A stretch of DNA of 64,000 nt from Chryseobacterium paludis (GCF_025403485.1 NZ_CP099966.1:4152501-4216500), one strand, 5' to 3'; counted from the stretch's first letter, positions 25,350 through 36,396 are shown. Program-made: numbers and translations. The notes: a model not told the origin generated them from the sequence alone.

Positions 25350-26129
25350 TTAAATAATACCCCATTCGAAAGCTTTTTTTAAAAGTTCTTTGCCGTTCCT
25401 TGAATTGGTTTTAGTTAAAATGTTTTTGCGATGAGAGCGAACCGTATGTTGTGATAAAATAAGTATTTCCGAGATCTCTGTACCCGAATAACCTTTTGCA
25501 ATGAGAGATAGTACCTCCACTTCCCGTTTAGTTAAGCTTTCCAAACATTGATGGGTAGCTAGAAAAGGATCTTCTATTTTAATCTGGTGGAAATCATTTC
25601 TTGGGCCTATTCCTGACACCAGCACGGTATACGGATTTTGTTTGGTAATGTGATTAATGTTGGTATGTATATTAATTGCCTGAATAAGATTACCATTCTC
25701 ATCTTCCAGTGTAGGCATCGCCTGATGATGGAACAGTTCATAATTTCCTTTTGCTGTTTTCATCCTGAAACAGTAGCTGGATTTAAGATAAAGCTGGTGT
25801 TCTACACCTATTTCCAACATTTTTGTAATAACAGCCTGCTCTGCTTTTATAACAAAAGGAATATCTTCTGGATGGGTAAGATCAATGACTTCTTTTAAAT
25901 TTTCCGGAAACTTCTTTAAACCATGCAATTTTAAAATATTTTCATGGTGGTGAGAAAGGGTACTGTTGGTAAGATTCATTACATAATAGTAAAACTCCCC
26001 GATGGCAAACATTTCACCTATGATACGCTCGATAGGAGGCTTTTTCAATATTTCCTTCTTCTCTTTCCTGGTACCTGGATAAGTATTCCAAACCTCGATT
26101 AATGGATGTTTTTTTTCAGAATCTTCCAT
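25350..26129 (-). CDS. LuxR-type transcriptional regulator with PAS-like sensor
   Basis: The 259-residue protein ends in a LuxR/NarL helix-turn-helix (about 195-259), with LTKREVEVLSLIAKGYSGTEI followed by ILSQHTVRSHRKNIL. The N-terminal part (about 40-170) looks like a PAS fold, with LTHPEDIPFV and the typical turn ENGNLIQAINIHTNI. No receiver domain is present, so it senses something directly, not by phosphorylation. It lies upstream of the MpaB-like oxygenase on the same strand and might control it, but nothing in the sequence proves this. A strong hairpin sits about 40 bases before its start. Confidence 0.88.
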   Translation of the reverse strand: MEDSEKKHPLIEVWNTYPGTRKEKKEILKKPPIERIIGEMFAIGEFYYYVMNLTNSTLSHHHENILKLHGLKKFPENLKEVIDLTHPEDIPFVIKAEQAVITKMLEIGVEHQLYLKSSYCFRMKTAKGNYELFHHQAMPTLEDENGNLIQAINIHTNINHITKQNPYTVLVSGIGPRNDFHQIKIEDPFLATHQCLESLTKREVEVLSLIAKGYSGTEISEILILSQHTVRSHRKNILTKTNSRNGKELLKKAFEWGII

Positions 26130-26167
26130 GAATATTGCTTTGTTTTAAAAATAGTTAAAATTTTCTT

Positions 26168-26197
26168 AAAAAATCCCCCCAAAGGGGGATTTTTTTG
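26168..26197. terminator. Strong hairpin upstream of the LuxR-type gene
   Basis: AAAAAATCCCCC pairs with GGGGGATTTTTT around an AAA loop, so either strand could terminate here. It lies about 40 bases upstream of a minus-strand start codon, where it cannot end any annotated gene. Confidence 0.7.
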
Positions 26198-26487
26198 CTT
26201 TGAAAAAAATGCAAAATTTGTTGTAAACTAATAACCCTGAAAACTTAATTTCCAAAACTGTTTTAGAAATTTTATTTTAATTGTCATTTTAGGTAATTTA
26301 ATTACAATTCGGAAATATATTAATTTATTAAATTAAAGTAATTATAAAGTAGTATATTATTTCGTAATATTTATTTTTTAATGAATATTTAAACATATAT
26401 CCTTTTGAGTGTATGTGCAGTATGGAAAAAAGTCTTCAGGAAAATAATAGTTTATACTTTCTTTATTAGTTGTTTGGAAATGATAAA

Positions 26488-26522
26488 CTAAAAACCCCGC
26501 TCAAATTCTGAGCGGGGTTTAT
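26488..26522 (-). terminator. Intrinsic terminator of gapA
   Basis: AAACCCCGCTCA at 26492-26503 pairs with TGAGCGGGGTTT at 26509-26520; on the minus strand a T-rich stretch follows. Confidence 0.8.
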
Positions 26523-26545
26523 ATATTTAATTGCTTAGTTAATTA

Positions 26546-28565
<2,020 letters not shown>

Positions 28566-28647
28566 CTAGTAAAAAATTTCGAACACAAATTTACAAAAAC
28601 AAGTTCAGATTATAGTAGTAACTTGACAATAGTTTGGATATAAATTT

Positions 28648-29517
28648 TTAAAAACTTCTAAAATTTGTTGGTTTAAAAACATATCTCGCAGTTTTCGTCT
28701 CTGGAGCATTTACATCCAAATCGTACCATGGCGAAATATTTTTATCAAAAGGATTGGAAAGAAGGTGGATAGATTGGGCTGGTGTGAAGCCTTCGCTTAA
28801 CAAAAATAGGCTTTTACCTTCTTTATTTCTGCATATTCCGGTTATCAATACAACATGTCCTGGACTACCGGCTGTTATTAAAATATCCCCGGTTTTTAAG
28901 TCTGTATTTTTTGTAATTGGTGTAGTTTCTTTGTTTAAAGAAATGGTTCCTGCATAATTAAAGATCAATTCTAGATAATTCCTGAAATTTTGATAAGAAT
29001 CGTCGAAACTAGCTGTTTTCCTAAAGCTTACAGAATTACCATTTATATAGGCTCTTATTCCATTTTTATAATCATTCCAACTAACCAGATCTCCGTTGGT
29101 AAAATGGAATTTTATGTCATCAAATTTTTTTATTTTGAATAAATACTCAGCCCTTAGTCGAATGACTGCATCAGCACATTGTTGTAAATCTTTATTTCCG
29201 GTATCTATATCAAACACAGCTTCATGAAGATGCTGCGTGGAAATAGGAGTTCCGTCATATTTAAGGATTGGACTTTCATAAGGTTTTAGTTTAAAGTTTT
29301 CGAGAAAATATCCAAATGTTTCTGGCTTTTCATTGATCCATTCGTAACCATCAGGAGTAGAAAATCTATTCTTGATGGTATTTTTATCTTTATTGATTGT
29401 AACTAAAGTTTTTGGAGCTGAATTTTCTTTTGTGCCACTTTTGATACCTGAGGTTTTATCATTGTTACAACTTAGAATTGTTGTTAAAGTGATTGTTAAT
29501 AGTATTTTTATCATCAT
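28648..29517 (-). CDS. DUF4846 lipoprotein
   Basis: This 289-residue protein has a lipoprotein signal peptide with its cysteine in ILSCNND (Cys17) and a domain matching DUF4846, seen in STQHLHEAVFDIDTGNKDLQ and QCADAVIRLRAEYLF (about residues 92-128) and in ILITAGSPGHVVLITGI near residues 215-230. The family is common in Bacteroidetes and has no known activity; a papain-like or peptidoglycan-related role is only a guess from the conserved C/H pattern. It is a single gene on the minus strand, 83 bases after pfkA's start region. Confidence 0.82.
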   Translation of the reverse strand: MMIKILLTITLTTILSCNNDKTSGIKSGTKENSAPKTLVTINKDKNTIKNRFSTPDGYEWINEKPETFGYFLENFKLKPYESPILKYDGTPISTQHLHEAVFDIDTGNKDLQQCADAVIRLRAEYLFKIKKFDDIKFHFTNGDLVSWNDYKNGIRAYINGNSVSFRKTASFDDSYQNFRNYLELIFNYAGTISLNKETTPITKNTDLKTGDILITAGSPGHVVLITGICRNKEGKSLFLLSEGFTPAQSIHLLSNPFDKNISPWYDLDVNAPETKTARYVFKPTNFRSF

Positions 29518-29596
29518 AGTTCATTTGCCTAAGCATGTTATCAAATAGTTGGATTTAAAATCTGCATTTTATCTGCAGGAGGACCTATTGTTGAAA

Positions 29597-30355
29597 TTAA
29601 CTCTTCTCTGTCAGATACTTCCAATACCTTCTTGGAACATGCTGAATATGAAGTTTTAAATTCTTTCTTTCTACAATGTTTGTTTTAGTGAAATAACGCT
29701 GCCAGAGTTTTTGATACTGTGCTTCTTCTTCATGGAATTTCTGTTGATACTGATCTAGGTTTAATTTTTCATCGGGATAGAAGAAATCACAGTTTTCAAG
29801 ATCATATAGGATCCCATAATTTCTTCTGAGATCATAAATCATCCATTTCTGGTCCTGATATCGGTCTTTAAAATGTTTTCTGATCAGCGGAATCACATTG
29901 AAATCCGGGTCTATTTTTGCAAAGAAAACACCATCCTGCATTTTTTCAAACCTTACAAAAGCGGTCATCCGATGTCGTTCTCTATCTACAGATTTACAGA
30001 TCTTTGAGATTTTTAAAATATCATTATCAGCATAATTTTGAAGGATATTTTCTACGGGATGTTGAATGGATTGTTTTATGGCAGATAAAATGATTTGTTC
30101 TGACTCTGGGTCTTCTGATAAAAAGACTTTTAATAATTGATTGATTCCGGATTTACCTATATTTTGTTCCAGTTTACTTAAAACCCTTTCTGCTTTATCA
30201 TTTTGGGTGATTACCTCGTGTATTTCTGCAAAAATATTTTCCTGATGAAACCTTTCTCTATTGAAAATTTCCACATCTTTATAACGGTATTCGAATACTT
30301 CAAATACCGCAGTTAAAAGTCCGTCAAAACTGCCGTCATAGAGTAGGGTGATCAT
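29597..30355 (-). CDS. DUF4130 (TIGR03915-type) DNA-metabolism protein
   Basis: The 252-residue protein matches the TIGR03915/DUF4130 family, recognisable from MITLLYDGSFDGLLTAVFEV at the N-terminus, VDRERHRMTAFVRFEK near 125-140 and HFKDRYQDQKWMIYDLRRNYG near 160-180. It is almost always encoded next to the radical-SAM protein of TIGR03916, as here (54 bases downstream of that gene's start region). The pair has been proposed to act in DNA repair or modification, but no activity is established. A C-terminal tail is lysine- and arginine-rich (HIQHVPRRYWKYL), compatible with nucleic acid binding. Confidence 0.88.
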   Translation of the reverse strand: MITLLYDGSFDGLLTAVFEVFEYRYKDVEIFNRERFHQENIFAEIHEVITQNDKAERVLSKLEQNIGKSGINQLLKVFLSEDPESEQIILSAIKQSIQHPVENILQNYADNDILKISKICKSVDRERHRMTAFVRFEKMQDGVFFAKIDPDFNVIPLIRKHFKDRYQDQKWMIYDLRRNYGILYDLENCDFFYPDEKLNLDQYQQKFHEEEAQYQKLWQRYFTKTNIVERKNLKLHIQHVPRRYWKYLTEKS

Positions 30356-30409
30356 TATTTAATATAGCAATGTAAAAGTTTCGTGTTCATTTCTGAAAAA
30401 AAATAGTGT

Positions 30410-31669
30410 CTAAAACAAAGTAAGTTGCTGCGAAAACTGATTTTGAAATTTGGAAGAGCTTCCGCCAATAAGTAGCTTTCTGAAATTCTTATCGGTAAGA
30501 TATCTTAGGTACATATTTCCAGCATCAAAGTCAATGAAATATTTTGCCCTGTTTACAGCGGCTCCCAGTTTTTTAAGATGATCGATGTTTAAGACCTGAA
30601 AACGTCGGGCATGAACGATTTTTTTTGCGGTCTTTACACCAATCCCAGGAATTCTAAGAATCATTCGATAATCTGCTGTTTGCAGGTTTATGGGAAATTG
30701 GTTCAGATTTCTGAGTGCCCAACTTAATTTAGGGTCAATCTCAAGATCTAAAAACGGAATATTGGGATCTAAAATTTCTTCTGCCTTAAAACCATAAAAT
30801 CTCATTAACCAGTCCGATTGGTATAATCTGTTTTCCCTTAACATCGGAACTTCTGTCGTTAAGGAGGGTAATCTTTTATCCTCTAAAACCGGAACATATC
30901 CTGAATAATAAACTCTTTTAAGGTTAAAATTTTTATAAAAATGATCTGCAACTTTTATGATCTGCAGATCATTTTCGTTAGTAGCTCCAACAATCATTTG
31001 AGTAGATTGGCCAGCTGGAGCAAATTTTGGAACGTTTCGGAAGATTTTCTTTTCGTCATTATATAGTGAAATTCCATTTTGGATATATCGCATTGGACTG
31101 ATCATATCTGCTCTGTTCTTTTCCGGAGCAAGTAATTTTAATCCACTTTCAGTTGGAATTTCAAGATTTATAGATAGCCGATCTGCATATAAGGCGGCTT
31201 CCTGCATCAGTTCATCACTCGCTCCAGGAATAGATTTTAAATGGATATATCCATTAAAGTTTTCTTCCAGACGCAACTTTTTAGCTACTCTTACCAAACG
31301 CTCCATGGTAGTATCAGCATTTTTGAAAATACCTGAACTTAGGAAAAGTCCTTCAATATAATTTCTTCGGTAAAAATTTATAGTTAAATCAACCACCTCT
31401 TCCACCGTGAAGGCTGCTCTTTTGATATCATTGGAGCTTCTTGAAACACAATAAGCACAATCATAAATACAATGATTGGTTAAAAGAACTTTGAGAAGTG
31501 AAACACATCGTCCGTCTTCTGTATAGGTATGACAAATTCCGCTTATGGAACTGTCTCCTAAAGCCCCTTTTTTGTTCTTTCGGGTACCTCCGCTTGAGGA
31601 ACAGGAAACGTCGTATTTCGCTGCGTCAGCAAGGATTTCAAGTTTTTCTTTTAGACGGTCAAAGTTCAT
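30410..31669 (-). CDS. Putative DNA repair/modification radical-SAM protein
   Basis: The 419-residue protein carries a radical-SAM cluster motif as CIYDCAYC (CxxxCxxC, about residues 67-74) and a TIM-barrel with GLFLSSGIFKNADTT and PGASDEL. The C-terminal part (about 325-380) contains a helix-hairpin-helix, RIPGVGVKTAKKI-like (read as LRIPGIGVKTAKKIV), typical of DNA binding. This is the TIGR03916 family, partner of the DUF4130 gene that follows it. It is presumed to use S-adenosylmethionine radical chemistry on DNA; the reaction is unknown. Cytoplasmic. Confidence 0.9.
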   Translation of the reverse strand: MNFDRLKEKLEILADAAKYDVSCSSSGGTRKNKKGALGDSSISGICHTYTEDGRCVSLLKVLLTNHCIYDCAYCVSRSSNDIKRAAFTVEEVVDLTINFYRRNYIEGLFLSSGIFKNADTTMERLVRVAKKLRLEENFNGYIHLKSIPGASDELMQEAALYADRLSINLEIPTESGLKLLAPEKNRADMISPMRYIQNGISLYNDEKKIFRNVPKFAPAGQSTQMIVGATNENDLQIIKVADHFYKNFNLKRVYYSGYVPVLEDKRLPSLTTEVPMLRENRLYQSDWLMRFYGFKAEEILDPNIPFLDLEIDPKLSWALRNLNQFPINLQTADYRMILRIPGIGVKTAKKIVHARRFQVLNIDHLKKLGAAVNRAKYFIDFDAGNMYLRYLTDKNFRKLLIGGSSSKFQNQFSQQLTLF

Positions 31670-31815
31670 TTGTTATAATGTAACGTCGGTTTAACGTCAT
31701 GAATTTAAGATCAAATGTAATTCCAAAATTGAGAAATGTCAGGCTTTTTAACATAAAGTTATCAACAGAATAACGCATCAAAATCATTATATTTACGGTT
31801 CTTTAAAGTTAAACT

Positions 31816-33144
31816 ATGAATCATCAACCGATTGAAGGTTTTTCCAAGTTGACGAAACAAGGGAAAATGGACTGGCTCGTTAATGAGTATCTTGACGGAA
31901 ACCAGGAATATCAAAATATATTGCAACAATACTGGAACGAAAATACTGATCTTCAGAAACTTCATGATGAATTTTCCGAAAATACAATTTCCAATTTTTA
32001 TATGCCTTACGGAATTGCCCCGAACTTTTTAATAGACGGTAAGTTAATAGCTTTGCCAATGGCTGTGGAAGAAAGTTCGGTAGTAGCAGCAGCATCTAAA
32101 GCGGCTAAATTCTGGATCGATAAAGGAGGTTTTAAAACAACGATCATTAATACAGAGAAACTGGGACATACCCATTTTATATTTAATGTAGAGGCTCACA
32201 AATTGTTACACTTCTTTAATTTTAAATTGAAGAAAAAGTTATTTGAAGCTACGGAAGCAATAACAGCCAACATGAGAAACCGTGGTGGTGGAATTTTAGA
32301 TATCAAACTGGTAGATAAGACCACTGAGATGGCTAATTACTACCAGTTAAAGGCAAGTTTTGATACCGTAGATTCAATGGGAGCTAATTTCATTAATTCT
32401 TGTCTTGAGCAATTTGGAAAGACATTGAAAGAAGAAGTAGCAAAAGAAGAAGATTTTAACCAGGAGGAAAAAGATTCTTTACAGATCGTTATGAATATCC
32501 TTTCCAATTTTACGCCTGATTGTATAGTAAGAGCTGAGGTTTCCTGTAAGATTGACGATCTGAAAGATGATAGTGGAATTTCTAACGAAGAATTTGCCAG
32601 AAAATTTAAGCAGGCGGTAACCATTGCTGAAATAGAACCGTTTCGTGCGACAACCCATAATAAAGGAGTCATGAATGGGGTAGATGCTGTAGTAATTGCT
32701 ACAGGTAATGATTTCAGAGCAACGGAAGCTTGTGCTCATGCATATGCTTCGCGAGATGGGCAGTACAGGTCACTGACTCATTGTACTACGGATAATGGGA
32801 TATTCAGATTCTGGATTGATCTTCCTATTTCTGTTGGAGTTGTAGGAGGGTTAACAAATCTTCATCCTTTGGTAAAATTCTCCTTAGCACTTCTTGGTAA
32901 ACCATCGGCTCAGGAATTAATGAGTATTCTTGCAGTATCAGGATTGGCACAGAATTTTGGAGCACTCCGTTCCTTAGTGACAACAGGAATTCAAAAAGGA
33001 CATATGAAAATGCACTTACTGAATATTTTGAATCAGATGGGTGCTACAGAAGATGAAAAACAACACTTTGTCACTTACTTTAAAGATAAAACGGTAACTC
33101 ATCATGAGGTTATCAATGAATTTAACAGATTAAGGGCCCAATAA
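31816..33144 (+). CDS. Hydroxymethylglutaryl-CoA reductase, class II (degradative type)
   Basis: The 442-residue enzyme belongs to class II HMG-CoA reductases, named 'degradative' after Pseudomonas mevalonii. Catalytic residues are visible: Glu in AVEESSVVAAAS, Lys in THNKGVMNG, Asp in ATGNDFRAT, and His in QKGHMKMHL. It interconverts HMG-CoA and mevalonate. In flavobacteria it may instead feed the mevalonate route to isoprenoids and carotenoids; the sequence alone does not decide direction. No other mevalonate-pathway gene is in the window. A 51-residue membrane protein gene follows after one base. Confidence 0.92.
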   Translation: MNHQPIEGFSKLTKQGKMDWLVNEYLDGNQEYQNILQQYWNENTDLQKLHDEFSENTISNFYMPYGIAPNFLIDGKLIALPMAVEESSVVAAASKAAKFWIDKGGFKTTIINTEKLGHTHFIFNVEAHKLLHFFNFKLKKKLFEATEAITANMRNRGGGILDIKLVDKTTEMANYYQLKASFDTVDSMGANFINSCLEQFGKTLKEEVAKEEDFNQEEKDSLQIVMNILSNFTPDCIVRAEVSCKIDDLKDDSGISNEEFARKFKQAVTIAEIEPFRATTHNKGVMNGVDAVVIATGNDFRATEACAHAYASRDGQYRSLTHCTTDNGIFRFWIDLPISVGVVGGLTNLHPLVKFSLALLGKPSAQELMSILAVSGLAQNFGALRSLVTTGIQKGHMKMHLLNILNQMGATEDEKQHFVTYFKDKTVTHHEVINEFNRLRAQ

Positions 33145-33145
33145 C

Positions 33146-33301
33146 ATGTTTGGAATTGTATTGTCAGCTTTTATGTTGTTGTTCGGGATCTTTCTAAGCA
33201 TTACTAAAAATCCGGGTTTTGCAAAGAATAAAAAATTAGCCTGGGTTTTTATTGCCATTGGAGCTTTAGCATTGATATTCAAAATTGTAAACTATAAATA
33301 G
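33146..33301 (+). CDS. Small two-helix membrane protein (51 residues)
   Basis: This short gene was found by reading the sequence after HMG-CoA reductase: ATG at 33146, one base after that stop codon, and TAG at 33299-33301. It encodes two hydrophobic helices (about residues 1-18 and 32-46) joined by a basic, glycine-containing turn (KNPGFAKNKKLAW). The tight spacing, sensible topology and a hairpin straight after its stop support a real gene co-transcribed with HMG-CoA reductase. Function is unknown. Confidence 0.7.
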   Translation: MFGIVLSAFMLLFGIFLSITKNPGFAKNKKLAWVFIAIGALALIFKIVNYK

Positions 33302-33330
33302 AAAACAGATTTTCAATTGATCTGTTTTCA
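33301..33330 (+). terminator. Hairpin between the 51-residue gene and DUF423 gene
   Basis: GAAAACAGAT at 33301-33310 pairs with ATCTGTTTTC at 33320-33329. The T tract after it is short, so termination may be partial. Confidence 0.5.
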
Positions 33331-33342
33331 TAAATTGATAAA

Positions 33343-33729
33343 ATGAAAACAATTACTTTAGTATTTGGTGCCGTTTATGGCATGCTGTCGGTAATTTTAG
33401 GTGCATTCGGCGCGCACGCTTTAAAGAAAATTTTATCCGTTGAAAGACTGGAAAGTTTTGAAACTGGTGTAAGATACCAAATGTATGCTGCTTTCTTTCT
33501 ATTGATTGTAGGGTATATTTTGAAATTTGAAACCTCATCAGAAAAATGGGTTTCCATATTAATGATTGCCGGCACCATGTTATTTTCATTCAGTATTTAT
33601 TTTCTGAGCCTTCAGGATTATTTAGGTGCTAATCTTAAATTTTTAGGACCAATTACACCACTTGGAGGATTACTAATGATCCTTAGCTGGGGGATGCTTA
33701 TTCTTTATTTTGCTAAAAATAAGATATAG
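33343..33729 (+). CDS. DUF423 membrane protein
   Basis: The 128-residue protein has four transmembrane helices and the DUF423 signature: LSVILGAFGAHALKK near the N-terminus, YQMYAAFFLL in helix 2, FSFSIYFLSL in helix 3 and PLGGLLMILSWGML in helix 4. Homologues such as E. coli YgdD have no established function; inner-membrane location is expected. It starts 42 bases after the 51-residue gene and ends five bases before the ClC gene, so it is likely co-transcribed with the latter. Confidence 0.9.
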   Translation: MKTITLVFGAVYGMLSVILGAFGAHALKKILSVERLESFETGVRYQMYAAFFLLIVGYILKFETSSEKWVSILMIAGTMLFSFSIYFLSLQDYLGANLKFLGPITPLGGLLMILSWGMLILYFAKNKI

Positions 33730-33734
33730 TTGCA

Positions 33735-35012
33735 ATGAAGATCAACAGAAGAAGGAGGTTAATAAAAACGTTCAATCTTTTAGATCAGCCTATAAAGTTT
33801 AATCCTTTTGTATTCAGCCGGACTTTTTTCATGTGGGCACTTACTGGATTGGTGGGCGGTGTGATCGCAGGATTATATTGGATCGTTCTTGAACATTTTA
33901 CGGAATTTTTAGCACAGTATCAGGGATGGATGGTGATACCAACCATGGCAATCTGCGGATTGTTGGCAGGCCTTGTGATTCATTTTATTGGTGATCCCGG
34001 AGAAATCCATTTGATCGTTAATAATATCAGATTTAATAAAGGAAAGCTTGATCCTAAAAATAATCCTTCAATGATTTTGTCATCACTTTTTTGTGTGGCT
34101 TCTGGAGGGAGTTTAGGTCCAGAGGCACCATTGGTCCAGGTTACGGGATCTACAGGAACCTGGCTGGGAAAGATTTTCAGATTGAAAGGTGAAGAACTGC
34201 GTTCTCTAAGTATTGCAGGAATGGCTTCCGGTTTTACAGCTTTGTTTGGTGCTCCACTTGGAGGGAGTCTTTTTTCACTCGAAATATTACATCACAAACA
34301 TGCGGTAGAATATTACAGAGCGATAATACCGGCATTGGTTGCTAGCTGCTTTAGCTATGTCATGTTTGCATTGATCATTCACTTGGGTATTGGAGCAACA
34401 TGGGATCTGAAGGCTTACCATTATTCAGGGGTCTACGATTTTGCCTTCGCTTGTCTGTTTGCGGTTGTAGCTACTTTCGTTGGATGGATCTTTATTTTTG
34501 TAGTTAAATTTTTCAAGAAAGTTTTTGAATACAGAAACTTTCCGATCTATATTAAGACATTAGTTGGCGGAATTATTTTAGGAATTATCGCCTATTATTT
34601 TCCAATTACAAGATACTTTGGACATCATGAAGTCAATGAACTTATCGGGGGGAATTTTGGATTAAAATTTTTAATTTCGGTTTTGATCTTTAAAATTTTA
34701 GCCATAGCCATTACCGTAACTTCTGGTTGGAGGGGAGGCTTTATCATTCCATTATTCTTTGTGGGAACTACTTTAGGTTTAATCATTCATCATCTTTTTC
34801 CTTCTGTAGATACCACGTTGGCAATAGTAAGCTGTATGGCGGCAATCAACGCCTGTGTCACAAGAACTCCTATGAGTACGACTATTATTTTGGGGACCTT
34901 AACTGGGTTTACTTATTTTGTTCCTATACTTTTTGCGAGCTTAACAGGATATTTCCTGGCGCCTAAAATTCCTTTTATAGGTTCACAGTCTGAAAAATTA
35001 ACTGAAGAATAA
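33735..35012 (+). CDS. ClC-family chloride channel or transporter
   Basis: The 425-residue protein has the ClC architecture of about 18 partly buried helices. Selectivity-filter motifs are recognisable: GPEAPLVQ (equivalent to GREGPTVQ, keeping the gating glutamate), GAPLGGSLFSLEIL (equivalent to NAPLAGILFIIEEM) and GGFIIPLF (equivalent to GxFxP). The first motif, GSGIPE in E. coli, reads GDPGEI here. The internal proton glutamate (E. coli Glu203) is replaced by isoleucine. No CBS domain follows. It moves anions across the inner membrane; channel versus exchanger is open. Confidence 0.9.
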   Translation: MKINRRRRLIKTFNLLDQPIKFNPFVFSRTFFMWALTGLVGGVIAGLYWIVLEHFTEFLAQYQGWMVIPTMAICGLLAGLVIHFIGDPGEIHLIVNNIRFNKGKLDPKNNPSMILSSLFCVASGGSLGPEAPLVQVTGSTGTWLGKIFRLKGEELRSLSIAGMASGFTALFGAPLGGSLFSLEILHHKHAVEYYRAIIPALVASCFSYVMFALIIHLGIGATWDLKAYHYSGVYDFAFACLFAVVATFVGWIFIFVVKFFKKVFEYRNFPIYIKTLVGGIILGIIAYYFPITRYFGHHEVNELIGGNFGLKFLISVLIFKILAIAITVTSGWRGGFIIPLFFVGTTLGLIIHHLFPSVDTTLAIVSCMAAINACVTRTPMSTTIILGTLTGFTYFVPILFASLTGYFLAPKIPFIGSQSEKLTEE

Positions 35013-35075
35013 AGAAAATTTCTAAGACCTGTTAAAAATCAAGATGCTTAACCTTTAATTTTTGGACTTAGAATC

Positions 35076-35105
35076 TTGAACTTCCATGTCTTTTTAGTAA
35101 ATTTG
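35076..35105 (+). promoter_or_regulatory. sucC promoter
   Basis: TTG at 35076-35078, a 19-base spacer and TAAATTTG at 35098-35105 match the Bacteroidetes promoter consensus. The leader to the ATG at 35144 would be about 34 bases. Confidence 0.65.
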
Positions 35106-35143
35106 TCAACCTTTAAAATTTAAAATAAAATAATAAAAATAAT

Positions 35144-36334
35144 ATGAATCTTCACGAGTATCAATCAAAAGAGATTTTATCAAAGTACGGAGTAGCAATA
35201 CAACGTGGTTTCGTAGCTAATAATGTAGACGAAGCTGTTGCAGCTGCTGAAAAATTGACTGCTGAAACCGGAGCACAAGCTTGGGTTGTAAAAGCGCAAA
35301 TTCACGCAGGTGGTCGTGGTAAAGGTGGTGGTGTAAAGTTCTCTCCAAATATGGATAAACTTAAAGAAAATGCACAGAACATCATCGGAATGCAGTTGGT
35401 AACTCCACAAACTTCTGCTGAAGGTAAAAAAGTAAACTCTGTTTTGGTTGCAGAAGACGTTTATTATCCTGGAGAATCTGAAACTAAAGAATTTTACGTT
35501 TCTATTCTTTTAGATAGAGCTGAAGGTAAAAATACAATTGTATATTCTACTGAAGGTGGGATGGATATTGAGCACGTTGCAGAAGTAACCCCTCATTTGA
35601 TCCACAACGAACTTATTGATCCTGCTTTAGGTCTTCAAGGTTTCCAGGCTAGAAAAATTGCTTTCAACCTAGGTCTTGAAGGAAATGCTTTCAAAGAATT
35701 TACAAAGTTCATTACTTCTTTATATAACGCTTACGTAGGAATTGATGCTTCTCTTTTTGAGATCAACCCTGTATTGAAAACTTCTGATAACAAAATTATC
35801 GCTGTAGATGCTAAAGTAACTTTGGATGGTAACTCATTGTTCCGTCACAAAGATCTTGAAGCTTTAAGAGATACAAGAGAAGAAGATCCTATGGATGTTG
35901 AAGCTGGTGAAGCTGGTCTTAACTTCGTAAAACTAGATGGTAACGTTGCTTGTATGGTAAATGGAGCTGGTCTTGCAATGGCAACAATGGATATCATCAA
36001 ATTATCTGGTGGTAGCCCTGCAAACTTCCTTGACGTTGGTGGTACTGCTGATGCTCAGAGAGTACAAACTGCTTTCGGAATTATCTTGAGAGATCCAAAT
36101 GTAAAAGCAATCTTGATCAACATCTTCGGAGGTATTGTAAGATGTGACAGAGTTGCCCAGGGTGTTGTAGATGCTTACAAAGCTATGGGAAGCTTACCTG
36201 TTCCGTTGATCGTAAGATTACAAGGGACTAACGCTGTAGAAGCTAAAAAATTAATTGATGAGTCTGGTCTTCCAGTACACTCTGCAATTACTTTAGAAGA
36301 AGCTGCAAACAAAGTAAAAGAAGTTTTAGCATAA
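35144..36334 (+). CDS. sucC: Succinyl-CoA ligase, ADP-forming, beta subunit
   Basis: SucC pairs with SucD to convert succinyl-CoA to succinate with ATP formation in the TCA cycle. The 396-residue protein has the ATP-grasp fold starting MNLHEYQSKEIL, with KAQIHAGGRGKGGG binding nucleotide, FEINP, and the C-terminal GGIVRCDRVAQG segment facing CoA. sucD is not adjacent: a terminator and an opposite-strand mscS follow, so sucC is transcribed alone. Codon use is of the highly expressed type (many GCT, GGT, AAC). Confidence 0.97.
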   Translation: MNLHEYQSKEILSKYGVAIQRGFVANNVDEAVAAAEKLTAETGAQAWVVKAQIHAGGRGKGGGVKFSPNMDKLKENAQNIIGMQLVTPQTSAEGKKVNSVLVAEDVYYPGESETKEFYVSILLDRAEGKNTIVYSTEGGMDIEHVAEVTPHLIHNELIDPALGLQGFQARKIAFNLGLEGNAFKEFTKFITSLYNAYVGIDASLFEINPVLKTSDNKIIAVDAKVTLDGNSLFRHKDLEALRDTREEDPMDVEAGEAGLNFVKLDGNVACMVNGAGLAMATMDIIKLSGGSPANFLDVGGTADAQRVQTAFGIILRDPNVKAILINIFGGIVRCDRVAQGVVDAYKAMGSLPVPLIVRLQGTNAVEAKKLIDESGLPVHSAITLEEAANKVKEVLA

Positions 36335-36355
36335 GCCTGAAATTTTTAAATAAAT

Positions 36356-36390
36356 AAAAAAACCGTTTCAAAACTGAAACGGTTTTTTTT
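36356..36390. terminator. Bidirectional terminator between sucC and mscS-like gene
   Basis: AACCGTTTCA at 36361-36370 pairs with TGAAACGGTT at 36375-36384, with A and T runs on either side. Confidence 0.85.
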
Positions 36391-36396
36391 ATTTTT

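Larger units (their letters stand above)
26130..26545. other. Gene-free AT-rich region between two hairpins
   Basis: These 416 bases contain two GC-rich terminator hairpins (26168-26197 and 26488-26522) with about 290 bases of very AT-rich sequence between them. I find no supported coding sequence and no exact promoter match on either strand. Confidence 0.6.

Noticed and set aside
26400..26470. An 18-codon frame in the gap before gapA
   Set aside because: Too short, no promoter, and no protein-like composition.
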